This document shows, piece after piece, positions 23,403-35,000 of a stretch of DNA of 64,000 bases (the stretch's first letter is position 1; every line of letters begins with the position of its first letter). The stretch comes from Chaenocephalus aceratus. Lineage: Eukaryota > Chordata > Actinopteri > Perciformes > Channichthyidae. The notes beneath the pieces are model-generated. The model was not told where the DNA came from. It did not search any database and worked only from the letters and a program-made list of their open reading frames with translations. A program made the position numbers and the translations under genes. The stretch lies in contig CM043803.1 in the NCBI GenBank assembly GCA_023974075.1, forward strand, positions 2,825,495 to 2,889,494. Reading direction: 5' to 3'.

Positions 23403-24729
23403 TTTATTTTTGGAGGCAGCGGATGTGCCATCTCACTGTGCTCTTGTTGTTGTTGGACTTAAGTTTACAAAGCTTTCATCTCATCCTTAATGATTTCGGA
23501 GCATTACGTGTTTGAAAAGCATTTAGGGTGTTTGTGAGGTGGTTTATTTTGTGGACTGCTGTCTCATGCGCCTCACACTCCTCCCTGCTCTGTTCCTGAT
23601 ACAGGGCAGAACACAAGTGAATCATTAATCCCTCACGTAATTATCTATCATTACAGCTCCACTTTTCAGATCTCATCAGCTCTTAAAATCCTGCAATTAG
23701 ACCAGTGTCATGTATTGTACACATTTATCCATGTGTGTCATTTACATCAAACATTATCCTTGTATCTGGTTTGACTATTATGGAATGAGGACTGCATGTA
23801 CGCTCTCCTCAATGTTCTTGGCATGCATCTCATTGCAGTGATGAGTTGCTGACAGATGGAGGCTCTTTTATTTCAAACACTGCCCTCTGAGGGGGAATAA
23901 ACAAGGCTTGTGAAAGGAAAAGATGTGATTATAGGTTCATTAGCATCACACTGCTTTTTTGCCGGAGCAGCATGGGCATTCAGAGGCCAGTCATCTTGGA
24001 AGATAAACAAATAAATGATGAGGAATATGTGTTGCCTTCGTCAATGTCACTGCTTTAAAAGAAAGAAAAAAAGATGCTTTGACACATCTCACACCCATTC
24101 ATTTGAGGCACAGCGAAGCGTCCATAATAATATGTCACGGTACATCTTGGCCGTAGCCAACTGGTTGTCCATTGCAATTCAAATGATGGACATTGTAGGG
24201 ATAAACACTTCATTATAAAATGATATTGTAAGATGAGGTTACAAACATCATTCTCTTCTATAAAAAAAGACGTGTGACAACACTCTGTGATCAGATGTAA
24301 AACTGATTACGGTCAAATGAAACTCTTTTGAAGTCCTATCTATATTTATAATTTGCAATCAACAGCACCTAACAAAAGAGTATCCTCTGGTGTAAAGGAG
24401 CCTTCTGTTATTCTGCAACGGTTACCATCAACTAAGTTTAAAAAATGACAGGATACTGTCCGTATGTGTGCTACGGAGAGTAAATGTTTTGGCTGCAATA
24501 TTATATGTATATGAATATGTATTTGTTTTTGGCAACTTAAGAGCAGCATTCATTTGGATACGCAATTTTTTAATGCGAGTACTTTTTTACTCTCAGTTTT
24601 GGTCTCTGAGGGAATGAGCTCTTTAGCAGTTAAAGCTCACCTGTGTTCACAAGGTAGTAGCCTACTTTGCCTGACTGTCGATTGGTGATAGGCAGGTAGT
24701 TGGCTGAAAACAAGAATGATGAGAGCAGG
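23403..24729. other. no recognised feature
   Basis: AT-rich intergenic sequence between the polypurine tract and the LINE at 24730. No repeat or coding homology was recognised. Confidence 0.5.
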
Positions 24730-25985
24730 GTTTATTGGCTACAAAACCTAACAATGAGCTAAGAGACGCAGCGGCTGGCCCTAGGCTCTGGAATACTTTG
24801 CCCCTCCATGGGAGGTCGGCCCAGACCCTGGGGGTTTTTAAATCAACACTTAAAACTCACCTTTTCTCTCTGGCTTTGTTTAATTATTTATTTATTCATT
24901 TATTTAGTTATTATTTATTCATTTAGTTCTTTATTTTAATTATTTATAACATAACATAGGATTTCATAAAGTATTTTAAAAATAGGTTATACATTATTCG
25001 AATATAGGAATAGTAGATAGGATTACTTAAAATACAGTAACCTTATATTTCAACTTTTTTCCCTTTAGACCCTTGCGGTTTATTCTTAAAAACCTTACCT
25101 TACACACCCCCCATTTTCCCTCTGCTGGTCCTATGCCCTTGTAGAGGGTAACGGGGTACAGAGTCGGCTTAGACAAGCGGGGGGAGTGCATCTGACGAAG
25201 AGATAGGTTGTTGTGCTCCCTCTCTCTGTTTCTTATCCTATATCTAATAGAACTGCTCGGGTCTTGATAGGTTGAGTGGGGAAGTTCATGAGATCTTTCT
25301 AGAGGGTTATCAAGAATAACCTTTATCCAAAGACCTTTTCCCTCTCTGTCTGTGTCTGTTATTCTCTTGTTCCGATTAACCCAGCCAAATCTTTTTTCTT
25401 GTTTTGTGCTATATCTACGACGGGATCCGGAGTCGAGGCTGATCCTCTTGCTGTGGTCCTGTGCCCTGAATCCTCTATCCTGAGTTCTGGATTAAGTCGT
25501 GGACCTTCGGGTCGCGGTGAACCGTCTCTGCGGTCCTGCCTTGGGTCTCGTCATGCTGCTTCCCTGATGGCTTCCACAGGATTGTAGCTGACATCCTCGT
25601 GGATTCATCTTCTTAATACAGACACATGCATTTCCTAACATTCGGTCTATATGCTGTAAAATGTATTATCTCTTTGATTTACACACGGCATCTATTGCAC
25701 GTCTGTCCGTCCTGGGAGAGGGATCCTCCTCTGTTGCTCTCCCTGAGGTTTCTCCCATGTTCCCTTTAAACTGTGGGTTTTCTCTGGAAGTTTTTTCCTT
25801 GTACGATGTGAGGGTCTAAGCCTTAGGGTGTTGTTTTTTCTCATACTGATATTCTGAACAATCTGTGCTGTTGTATTTTCTGTAAAGTATCTTTACTGTA
25901 GGTTATTTTTATTATATGTACAGCACTTTGGCTCGACCAAAAATGGTTTATAAATGTGCTATATAAATAAAACTTGATTTGATTT
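24730..25985 (+). mobile_element. LINE 3' end, C-terminal RT fragment plus long 3' tail
   Basis: The frame at 24735-24926 reads GPRLWNTLPLHGR and then LGVFKSTLKTHLFSLALF, the usual C-terminus of L2/CR1-type fish LINEs. A long 3' UTR follows. Its last part (about 25690-25985) has cctgggagagggatcctcct, ggtttctcccatgttccc, gatgtgagggtctaag and a tataaataaaacttgattt end. The tail seen inverted at 27560-27810 and 55512-55760 belongs to the same family. The copy is 5'-truncated and dead. Confidence 0.75.
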
Positions 25986-26209
25986 GAGATGTCTATTAAT
26001 CAAAGACTTGCATTGTAATATGCATTTTTTGATAAAGTTATATTATTTCTTGTAATGTGGACATGTTTGTCAGTAATTCTTCAGTTTGTGTTGTTTGCAG
26101 TTTGAAGACTGGAGGAAGTGACTGAAGTACAGTATAGGGATACTTTTTGTAGCTCTTGTAAGTGATTGCTGCAAGTTAAACATTAATTGTGTAGCTTTAG
26201 GTACCTTAA

Positions 26210-26398
26210 GAGGATAAATCATTAAAAACGACGAGACAGGCGCAAAATGGAGCGTTTCAGCCTATGGGGGTGAATACAAGAATATTCAGACAGTACTAAG
26301 CAAAAATAATGTGTTCTTTGAATGTAAGAGCATGTACACACACTAGTATGAACCCAAAAAACCAGTATGCGCCTGAAAATGACCATCATATGTCCTCT
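26210..26398. mobile_element. piggyBac-like MITE flanked by TTAA
   Basis: The ends are GAGGATAAATC... and ...ATATGTCCTC, with TTAA at 26206-26209 and 26399-26402. The right end (tgaaaatgaccatcatatg) resembles the start of the MITE at 55966. At 189 bp it has no coding capacity. The inverted ends are short and imperfect. Confidence 0.5.
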
Positions 26399-26402
26399 TT
26401 AA

Positions 26403-27555
26403 ACATTATGAGAAACAACGCTATGTTTGAGTTTATTATGCGTATCCAGGAAAGTCCTGTCCAATTTATTCATGTTCACACGTATTATTAGGGCTGTTTT
26501 GACCAGTTGCAAATTCTGAAGTCAAACATGATTGTCATTCATAAGCAAAGAGCTCTTAAAGTAACCAGAGCAGAGAGCCATGTTCTTCCCATTGTGTTAC
26601 AGCTCGGAGGCTGTGCCAGATTTTTTTAGTGAGCGATGGATTGCCCACTGTCTACACAAAGCCAGCTGTGATTACAGCCTTCTTGTCAACGTCGCGGACC
26701 GATGTCAGTCACAGTCTCGAATTTAGACCTTTCTTTATAGAGCCCTTGGGCCCCAGCACAGTGTTTTTATCATGAAGTAAACAGTACAGTGAGGCCCAAA
26801 TAACATTCAGATGCTCCCCAGATTGCAAGAAAGCCTCCAGCAGTGCAAAGGATGGCAGGGCGTGTATTTAATGGAAGTTGGAGAAAAACAATGTTTTCAG
26901 GCCATAAAACGAACCATCTCAGCTCCTTGTGTTCCGTTTGGTCGTATGATTCATTGTACAAGATTGTTAACTGCTTGACACACAAGGTTCGAAACAAACA
27001 AGCGCAGTGAAAAGTTAAGCAGGAGGTTTTGTGACTGTGACTGTGTGTTCGACTCCTGAGTTTGAGAGGGTGAATTATTCATAATGTGTCCACCATAATA
27101 ATGTAAAGTAGGTTCACGTTCAGCGTTGGCTTTCCACATCAATCCCCTAGACAGATTTAACAGTGAAAGCTTTATGAATGCGAGTGGGACTGAACATGTG
27201 GAGCAAATGGTGACACATTGCTTGTGACGTGCCACATGTTAGTCAAAATTCCTCATAATACATAAGTGCAAAGTACTGTAAGGCTAAAGAACTTTTTTTT
27301 GATACCAAAAGTTTCCGCAGCAACAAGTATGGAATTATGTTAATACATTTTAAACTTGCATTTGAAATTCTGATCAGATATCCATAATCTTGATTAATTC
27401 TCTTAACAATTACATGCCTATTCAGGCACATTCTCTGTACAGCTCATTTACCACAGCCATTTTACATTAGAGTGGCTCAATTCGTTAAACATTAAAGTTA
27501 AGTGTTGTGAAAAAATGTGGTTTTTATCAATACCATAACTCACTGGCAGTGGAAC
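26403..27555. other. no recognised feature
   Basis: Intergenic AT-rich sequence. Its ORFs of 60-94 codons lack recognisable homology. Confidence 0.5.
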
Positions 27556-27559
27556 TCGA

Positions 27560-27812
27560 ACCATCAATCACAATCAATCAATCAATGTTTATTTATATAG
27601 CCCAATATCACCAATGTTACATTTGTCTCAGGGTCTTCACAGTTTGTACAGAATATCAGTATGGCAATACGGACACCCTCTGTCCTTAGACCCTCACATC
27701 GTACAAGGAAACACTTCCAGAGAAAACCCACAGTTTAGAGGGGAAAATGGGGAGAAAACCTCAGGGAGCAACAGAGGAGGGATCCCTCTCCCAGGACGGA
27801 CAGACTTGCAAT
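27560..27812 (-). mobile_element. LINE/SINE 3' tail, inverted
   Basis: caatcaatgtttatttatat, agcccaatatcaccaatg and ccctctcccaggacgg form the reverse complement of the LINE tail at 25690-25985. A near-identical copy lies at 55512-55760. The (ATCA)n start corresponds to the tandem-repeat end of the retroposon. Confidence 0.75.
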
Positions 27813-27824
27813 AGAGGCCCTACA

Positions 27825-28123
27825 CACGGCGGCGTGCGTTGCCGCTTCAACCTATTCACTTTGAATGGGGTGACGTCACGCCTCGTCGAACTGCATTGGT
27901 GGAGCAAAGCGTAGCTTTTCTCGCGGTGCCTCGCTGCAAAAGTAGGAGCAATAGTCTACTGTTCGACGGAAGCGTGCAGCCACTCGAATCATCTGCCAGT
28001 AACAAGGACTCTAGCCAATCAAACCGCTGCTTTGTGTGTCCCGGGGCGGGAGTTTCAGGTGATTGGTTGTTGGTCGAGCCTTCAGACATGCCCACAGGCA
28101 AGCGACAACGCACGCCACCGTGT
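27825..28123. mobile_element. short MITE, Harbinger-like family
   Basis: The left end cacggcggcgtgcgttgccg is nearly the reverse complement of the right end (cgacaacgcacgccaccgtg). The interior shares gattggttgttggtc and ttcagacatgccc with the elements at 57684-58297 and 59384-59740, so it belongs to the same loose family. The target duplication is unclear. Confidence 0.55.
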
Positions 28124-28444
28124 TTAAGGGGCCTGAGCCGGTGTGTGAGCACTGAGCCACACAAACAAACTCCCAGCCAGGCTTGCGGGTGTGGTGTGTG
28201 TGGTGTGGTGTGTTGTTCGGGATGGTTTCGCTGTGTCTCGCTGTCTCGCAGACAGCCACTGGGCTCATAGGGAGGGGCGGGCAGGAGCTTTAACAAGCCG
28301 TTTAGGACAGAGAGTGAATACACATACTATACAGAGATGCTGTGTGAGAAACCAATGAGATTTTGGAAAATTGCACAATATAAATCTATTTTAGTAGACC
28401 TCAACAATGGAATTATGATGAGAAATGGCCATGACATGGGACCT
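28124..28444 (-). mobile_element. truncated copy of the TTAA MITE found at 40444
   Basis: Read on the minus strand from TTAA (28445-28448) it begins AGGTCCCATGTCATGGCC. It then follows 40444-40745 closely (ggtttctcacagcatctctg, ctgtcctaaacggcttgtt). The other end is missing, or was replaced by the neighbouring MITE. Confidence 0.7.
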
Positions 28445-28448
28445 TTAA

Positions 28449-29470
28449 ATTGTCCTTGGGCAGACACACACCGTTAATATTGGGTATTTTATTGGAGAGA
28501 GCGCAGAGAAGCGTGTAAAACTGCGACTCCGCCTCCTGGTCTCAACTCCAGTTTGTCATGGATTAAGTCCACAAAGCCCTGAAATGTTTGCCGAAATTAG
28601 ATCTGCATCTTCCAAAGTAGGATGAATGCCGTCTCTCTTAATCAGACCAGGATTTCCCCAAAAGGCTGTAATGATGACATGCGGCTATACATGTTGTCAT
28701 TGATCAGATTGGGGAGGGGACCAGAGAAAATGTCGGTGTCCGACATTGTTTTAGCATATCTACACACCGACGCCACATTAACTTTAGTGCATTCTGATTG
28801 GCGTAAACGAACATCATTACCACCGACGTGAATAACAATCCTACTGTATTTACGTTTATTCTTAGCCAGCAGTTTAAGATGCGCCTCAACGTCGCCCGCT
28901 CTGGCCCCCGGAATGCATTTGACTGTGGAGGCTTCGGTCTCTAAATTCACGTATCTCAGAATAGAGCTACCAATAACCAGAGTTGGCTTCTCAGCGGGTG
29001 TCTCGCTGAGTGGGCAAAATCTGTTAGATATGTGAACGGGTTGGTGGGGACCTGCGGGTCTCGCGTTATGCCCCTTCTGAACAGTCACCCAGTCTCCCGG
29101 CTGCTCGGGAGTTGCTGGGGGATGGCTAGTAAGAGCTACCTCTTGCCGGTCCACACCGACTAACATGGGCTTTACTGTAGCTGAGTTACTTTCTAAAATG
29201 CGGAGCCGGGCTTCTATGGCTATGATTCCCGCCTCCAACCTAGCAACTGTACTACATTTAACACATGTAGGCCTATCGGTACCAGTAAATGAGGTAGGGA
29301 AGTAACCAAACATGAGACAGGAAATAGCACCCGAGGGTGGGGAAAGAGCCATGGCTAGCTATCAAGCTAAAATAGCTACCGTTAGCAAACCTGAAAGGAG
29401 TGTAAGCAACTGTGGAGTTATAGTCGCTAAGAGAAGGAGAGTTGTGAGTGCTTAAGCTGTAGTAACGTGT
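28449..29470 (-). mobile_element. LINE 5' half with esterase-type ORF1
   Basis: Apart from the ORF at 29352-28642, the region upstream to about 29470 looks like a LINE leader. Past the ORF stop the next frame reads DGIHPT, a block typical of the ORF1 esterase, so the ORF is cut short by a frame change. The element ends where the TTAA MITE begins. Confidence 0.6.
28642..29352 (-). CDS. LINE ORF1 protein, SGNH/GDSL esterase-like, 236 codons, truncated
   Basis: The middle part reads PTLVIGSSILRYVNLETEA, then CIPGARAGDVEAHL, IVIHVGGNDVRLRQSE and FSGPLPNL. These are the block I Ser region (GSS in place of the usual GDS), the block III GGND and the SGPLP motif of the esterase domain in L2/CR1 LINE ORF1 proteins. 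A CVKC motif and a short coiled-coil-like helix (ARLEAGIIAIEARLRIL) precede it. The Asp of GDS is replaced by Ser, and the final catalytic block (DGIHPT) is out of frame just after the stop. ORF1 proteins of this type bind the LINE RNA. This one is probably inactive. Confidence 0.7.
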   Translation of the reverse strand: MALSPPSGAISCLMFGYFPTSFTGTDRPTCVKCSTVARLEAGIIAIEARLRILESNSATVKPMLVGVDRQEVALTSHPPATPEQPGDWVTVQKGHNARPAGPHQPVHISNRFCPLSETPAEKPTLVIGSSILRYVNLETEASTVKCIPGARAGDVEAHLKLLAKNKRKYSRIVIHVGGNDVRLRQSECTKVNVASVCRYAKTMSDTDIFSGPLPNLINDNMYSRMSSLQPFGEILV

Positions 29471-31605
29471 GATTACCCAGAGGTAAAAATGATATCCTGT
29501 CTAAACATCAGTCAGGTTTCAGAAAGAAACATAGCACCATCACTGTGACAATGAAAGTGGTGAATGACATTATGAGTATCTTAGACAATAAGCAGAGTTG
29601 TGCAGCCCTATTTATTGATCTTTCCAAAGCATTTGACACCATCGATCATCACATCTTAAAGCAGAGGCTAGCCAGTATAGGCATATCCAGCCATGCAGTG
29701 GGGTGGGTTTGTGAACTACCTCTCTGAAAGGTCCCAATGTGTTCACTTTGATGGGCTCACTTCTGAGTGGTTGAACATTGCTAATGGTGTTCCCCAAGGT
29801 TCTGTTTTAGGTCCACTTTTATTCTCTATATATCAACAGTTTAGGTGAAAATGTCGATTACATTACATTGCATTTAGCTGACGCTTTTATCCAAAGCGAC
29901 TTACAATAAGTACATTCGACCAGGAAGACACAACCTTGAAGAAAACAGAATCATATAAGTACATCAGGTTTCATAGAGCCAAGCATTTCAAGTGCTACTC
30001 AACTGGCTATAGATAAGCCAGTCCTTTATTAGTATATAAGTGCTCTGTTAGCAGTTCTTTGTTAGTAATTCTATCGCTCGAGGTGTAGTCGAAAGAGATG
30101 AGTTTTCAGTCTACGCTGGAAGGTGTGTAAGCTTCTGCTGTCCTGATGTCAATGGGGAGCTCATTCCACCATTTTGGAGCCAGGATAGCAAACCCACGTG
30201 TTTTTGCTGATGGGAACTTGGGTCCCCCTCGCAGCGAGGGTGCAGCGAGTCGTTTGGCTGATGCAGAGAGTAGTGCACAGCACTGGGGTGTACAGTGTAA
30301 CCATGTCCTGGATGTAGGAGGGGCCAGATCCATTCGCAGCATGGTACGCAAGTACCAGTGTCTTGAAGTGAATTCTAGCAGTTACCGGAAAACCAGTGAA
30401 GGGAGCGGAGGAGCGGAGTGGTGTGGGAAAATGTAGGAAGGTTGAAGACCAGGCGAGCCGCTGCATTCTGGATGAGCTGCAGAGTTCGGATGGCACATGC
30501 AGGTAGACAGCCAGGAGGGAGTTGCAATAGTCTAGGCGTGATGTGACGAAAGCCTGGACAGAAGCTGCGTCGCTTTCTGGGTCAGCTGGGGACGCATCCC
30601 ATGTAAAGCGTGTATCTGCAGCAACGGGTTGTAGCAGCGATGTTTGCAGTGAAGGACAGGTTGTTATCTAGGATCACACCCAGATTCCTTGCAGTCTGGG
30701 TCGGGGAAACAACAGAGGTGCCGATGTTGATAGTCAGGTCAAGAGTGGGAAAATCTTTTCCCGGAAGGAAAAGCAGTTCAGTCTTGTCAAGGTTGAGCTT
30801 GAGGTGATGAGCGGACATCCACTGAGATATGTCAGCTAAACAAGCAGAGATGCGTGCGACGACCTGGGTCTCTGAGCAGGGAAAGGACAGAATTAATTGG
30901 GTGTCATCAGCGTAGCAGTGGTATGAAAAACCATGCGGGCTAATGACAGATCCGAGCGAGTTTGTGTACAGGGAGAAAAGGAGGGCACCAAGAACAGAGC
31001 CCTGAGGGACCCCTGTAGTTAATTGACAAGGGTCGGACTCGGACCCTCTCCAAGTTACCCTGTAGGTACGGTCTTTGAGGTATGAGGTGAGGAGGGAAAG
31101 TGCAGAGCCTGAAGCTAATTTACATTTTTATGCGGATGATACCGTGATGTACTGTGCAGGTCCCTCCATTCAGGAGGCTGTTGTTAAATTACAGGCTGTT
31201 TTTAACATTATTCAGACTCACCAGATCGGTGGTGTCGTAGACCCAGGGTCGTAACAGCTATTGTCTGAGATCGCATGATGTAGTATTGTTAGATGTGCCA
31301 AGAGCAAGGACTGTCTTAGGTAAGACAGCTTTTATGTGTGCAGCACCACTTGCTTGGAACAGTCTACAGCTAAAATTGAAACTGAGCAATTGTATTCCTC
31401 TGAATATTTTCTAAGTGAAATGCTCTTTGAAACTATGGGTATTTGTAAATGTTGATAACTATGTAAATGTAGCTTGTAAATATATTGTATGATATCCTCT
31501 ATTGTTTTATGTTGTTTCATGTGGAAACAAATTGCTGCAGGTCTCCCTTGAAAAAGAGATCTATGATCTCAAGGGACAATCTGGATAAATAAAGGTTTGA
31601 AATGA
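29471..31605 (+). mobile_element. LINE reverse-transcriptase remnant, split by an L2 insertion
   Basis: The left part (29471-29857) encodes GFRKKHSTITVTMKVVND, AALFIDLSKAFDTIDHHIL and then, after a frame shift near 29705, [18 protein letters not shown] and [16 protein letters not shown]. The text resumes after the insertion at about 31117 with ANLHFYADDTVMYCAGPS, so the RT catalytic DD is present. A collapsed C-terminus (APLAWNSLQLKL) and a tail with ggtctcccttgaaaaagag and ggataaataaagg end at about 31605. It is a Jockey/CR1-type LINE with several frame shifts, so a dead copy. Confidence 0.8.
29858..31116 (-). mobile_element. L2 LINE fragment inserted in another LINE
   Basis: Read on the minus strand from about 31116, it encodes [43 protein letters not shown] and WMSAHHLKLNLDKTELLF. 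Next come TARNLGVILDNNLSF, a broken PVTARIHFKTLVLAYHA region and WWNELPIDIRTAE. These are RT palm and thumb blocks of fish L2. It ends with the L2 tail cttattgtaagtcgctttgg then ataaaagcgtcagc. Frame breaks fall near 30580 and 30350. About 1.26 kb remains. Confidence 0.85.
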
Positions 31606-31639
31606 AAGGTGACAACGATAACCGGAAGTGACAACACGC

Positions 31640-32055
31640 TTACCGCAATAGTGTCAGGATGCGTGGAAAAGGTAGGACCCAAAAGCAGTATTAACGAAAA
31701 GCGAGCTTTATTATATAATAAAAGCTGTGGCAAAAAAGGCAGTATCCAAAATATTCCAAAACAAACGAGCAGCACAAGGAACACAGACCATGGAATAACA
31801 TGGAGGGGAAACAATGAACCGACATGGAACACAGGGGAAGACTAGACTAAATACACAGAAGGGTAATCACAGGACAAGACACAGCTGGGCAGGGGAGGGA
31901 GAAACCCAAGGGCAACAGGTGAACACAATGAGACAATCAGACACACCAGGGAAACTAACGACAGGGAGGAGGACCAGACAAAACACAAGGAGGAAGACAA
32001 AACACCGAATGAACAGACAACACTAAAACCGTGACATAAACCTAGGAGTGTGACA
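31640..32055. repeat. interspersed repeat of uncertain class
   Basis: A-rich, low-T sequence beginning gtgtcaggatgcgtgg and ending aaccgtgacataaacctagg. It has the look of a common teleost repeat (aacaggtgaacacaatgaga, gaaactaacgacagg). The open frames across both strands are by-products of the base composition. Confidence 0.4.
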
Positions 32056-35000
32056 AATAGTGAGTGAACCAGACATTTCAAACAATACCTAGTTTAGGGG
32101 TAAAATGTTTTAACTTTATTTATGAAAAAAGTGTGTTTGTGTGTTCCATCCAGATGTAGCACACATTTGCATAACAAAATGCAAGTGGTGGAGTGGAAAA
32201 TTGTTTAAGCTTGCCACAGAAAATACAATTATTAATCACAAACTAAATGTGACAATCATTATACCATCTATACTGTATATGAAGCAGAATGCACCAGAAC
32301 AAGTATAAAATTAAACATGGGCGAAGCCACATATACACCTTTTTTTTACCAAAATGAGTGTATGCAAGATTGTGAAATAATGGAAAACCTGATTAAAATA
32401 GCCACTGAACTCATTTAACAATGCAGGTAAATGTGAATGCCTTTCTGTTTTTTATTTTTTGTAAAGGTGCACCAGCTGGGATGGTAAACATGGAAAGATT
32501 CCATGGTGGTGACTTAAGTGTTTTATATATCTGTTACTTATTTCGACAGGTTTACTTTGAGTCCAGTGTGTTGTAATGATGGTCAGTAAAATTCCCTGTT
32601 GCTTTAATGCCTTATAGTTTCACTTTAAGCTGCATCAGGTATCAATGAGCTGTATCTGGTGAGAACATTAGCATGAATGAATTGTAATCTTTACCACTTA
32701 AAACAAACGCCAGATGTTCGTGGTTGTTTTGTGCATTTTTTTTACCAGTGGGAAAGAAACTTTAATGTATATTTATGATGCCTGGAGCAAAATATAAAAA
32801 CATGGTGTTTAATAGAGGAATATTCTGAATATTTCCTGCCATGTAATCTTCAGATGTGGATCAGTGATAAATATCCTGACGCTTCAGTGTGGTTTATTCC
32901 ATTTGAAAAGCTGTCACATTCTGTTTTATCTAAGAACAAATTAAAACCCATTCATACACACAAATTAGGCATCAAAAGAACTTGAAGATATCGCTTTCGA
33001 CAGGACTAAGTTAAAAGCACAGATAAAGTTACAAAGCAGGCCATTCTAGAAAACCTGTAATCATATGTATACTTACAGATATATATCAGTGTTTAACCAA
33101 TTGAACTTAGTTTTTAATCAGCTAATAAAGCCACTTTTCCCCCATGAGACTATCTAATAATAGTCCATTCGTAACTAACATTACACTGAATATATTGTTC
33201 TTAACCTTGCACTATTCTTCCGAATAAAACTCCCTTTTTATAATTTTGACTGTTGGACATTGCAAACTTGCAAACAAAATCTGAAAAGGACTACAAAGAG
33301 AGCTGTTATGTTGATGAATTGCCGGTCATTGACCACTGGACGCATTTAAAAAGAGCTTAATTATTGACAGTGACTCTGCTCTCTATCACCATGTAAATCC
33401 CTGTGTATATAGTACCAAAGCTACCTCTCCAACAGCTTAGACAGCTAATTAATCAACTGATCATACACCATTCTTTCCAAACCCTATCTGTGCATTGTCA
33501 TGTAATGACAATCATTTAAGACTACACATGAATAGTGCAAGAGAACTATGCAACACTCCTTTTAATGCATTGGATTAAACAGACATGTGGATTTGAGAGA
33601 AAGCGGGAAGACACTAAAGGCTGTAAAATGGATTATGGCTCAGGATGCTGACTTCTAACTGTAAGAACAATTTGTTTGTCTGCTGGCAGCCGCGATGCGT
33701 TTCCTCAGGGGAGCAGGAGGTCACTGGCAGGTGACGGACTGAGCTGAAGCCAAGACACAAAAGCAGGTTCTTCTTCCACTCTGATCTTTCATGGGGTTTC
33801 CACGTGCGAAGAGGGGATCTTAAACCCTGGCTGTTATAAATGACACTCCAGCCATTCCCATTGTTTGTCTTTGGGCTTTTTAGAGAATCATCAAAATACA
33901 AAGTAGGCTAGTAGTCTGCTGTGGGGACGAGCCGGGCCAGTCCTCAGGGACCACACTGAGCTCTGCTGACCACCCGAGCCTCCATCACACTGCTCTTTTT
34001 TCTGGTACAATATGTTTTCTTGTATACCAATATGTGTATGTGTTTTACCGAAGCAAGCTTTTGACAGTACAGTAAAATAAATGCTACCAAACTTAAATGA
34101 ATAGTTTTTAATTTGTGCAGATGGCCGGATGAAAAGATTGTTATTTCTCCGTCAGTGCTATCAATCTTCTCATCTCATTCTCAGCAAGAAAGCAGGCGAG
34201 TTTAACTGTTTATCAACTTTTAATAACCTGTTAAGCCCCAAAGCCTTTTTTTTTTTTTTTTCACGACACAGTGTCTCAGGGGATCTTAATATTTAAGAAC
34301 CTATTAATATGTTATACCAGATTAACGGAAATAATCTCAGCTAACTGACGATACAAACCATTTTTACTAAAACAAAACACAAGTCTCATAAGAAGCATCT
34401 AAATGACCCCTGAGCGAAAAATGCTAACACACTTTGGCACAGAACTCAAGATAAAGATACCCTTATTACTTATCGTAGCTGCACATACAAGATATCCAAT
34501 TAAAGCTGAGGTTCCACAGATTATATAGGTATATCACTGAGCGATCCGAACTCGCAACAGGGGAAGCAAACACAGACATCACAACACGTACCTTTATGGA
34601 GCTTTTACGGGAGATCGTCTCACCGTAGCTGTCAATCTGATCAAAAGACGTGTTCAATGGCATTAAAACAAGAAAAAACGCGGCTGAATCGGTTAATTCA
34701 TAGGTTGATAATGTTTCTGTTGAAAAAATTATTTATAATCCATAATTCCATTTGTATGTAAAAATCGGAGAGTCAAAGTTAGCTGCTAATGGTAGCCACC
34801 AGAGTTATCGCAGCTTCCGGTTTTGGCTATGTGTTAGTCTTACACACACATTACCAAATAAGGAGTATGTGGGAGTTCCCCTCGATTCCATTGGCTCTGA
34901 CGGTTAGAAAGAGATGTCAATCAGCAAAATCGAGCAAGGGGGGCCAGAGATATGGAAAATCCACCCAAATGACCCCAGAAGTGGGTGTTTTAGTGTTGCT

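Noticed and set aside
27839..28323. 143- and 155-codon ORFs
   Set aside because: They run across two GC-rich MITEs and have no protein homology.
31569..32081. ORFs on both strands with biased composition
   Set aside because: They follow the A-rich composition of an interspersed repeat.
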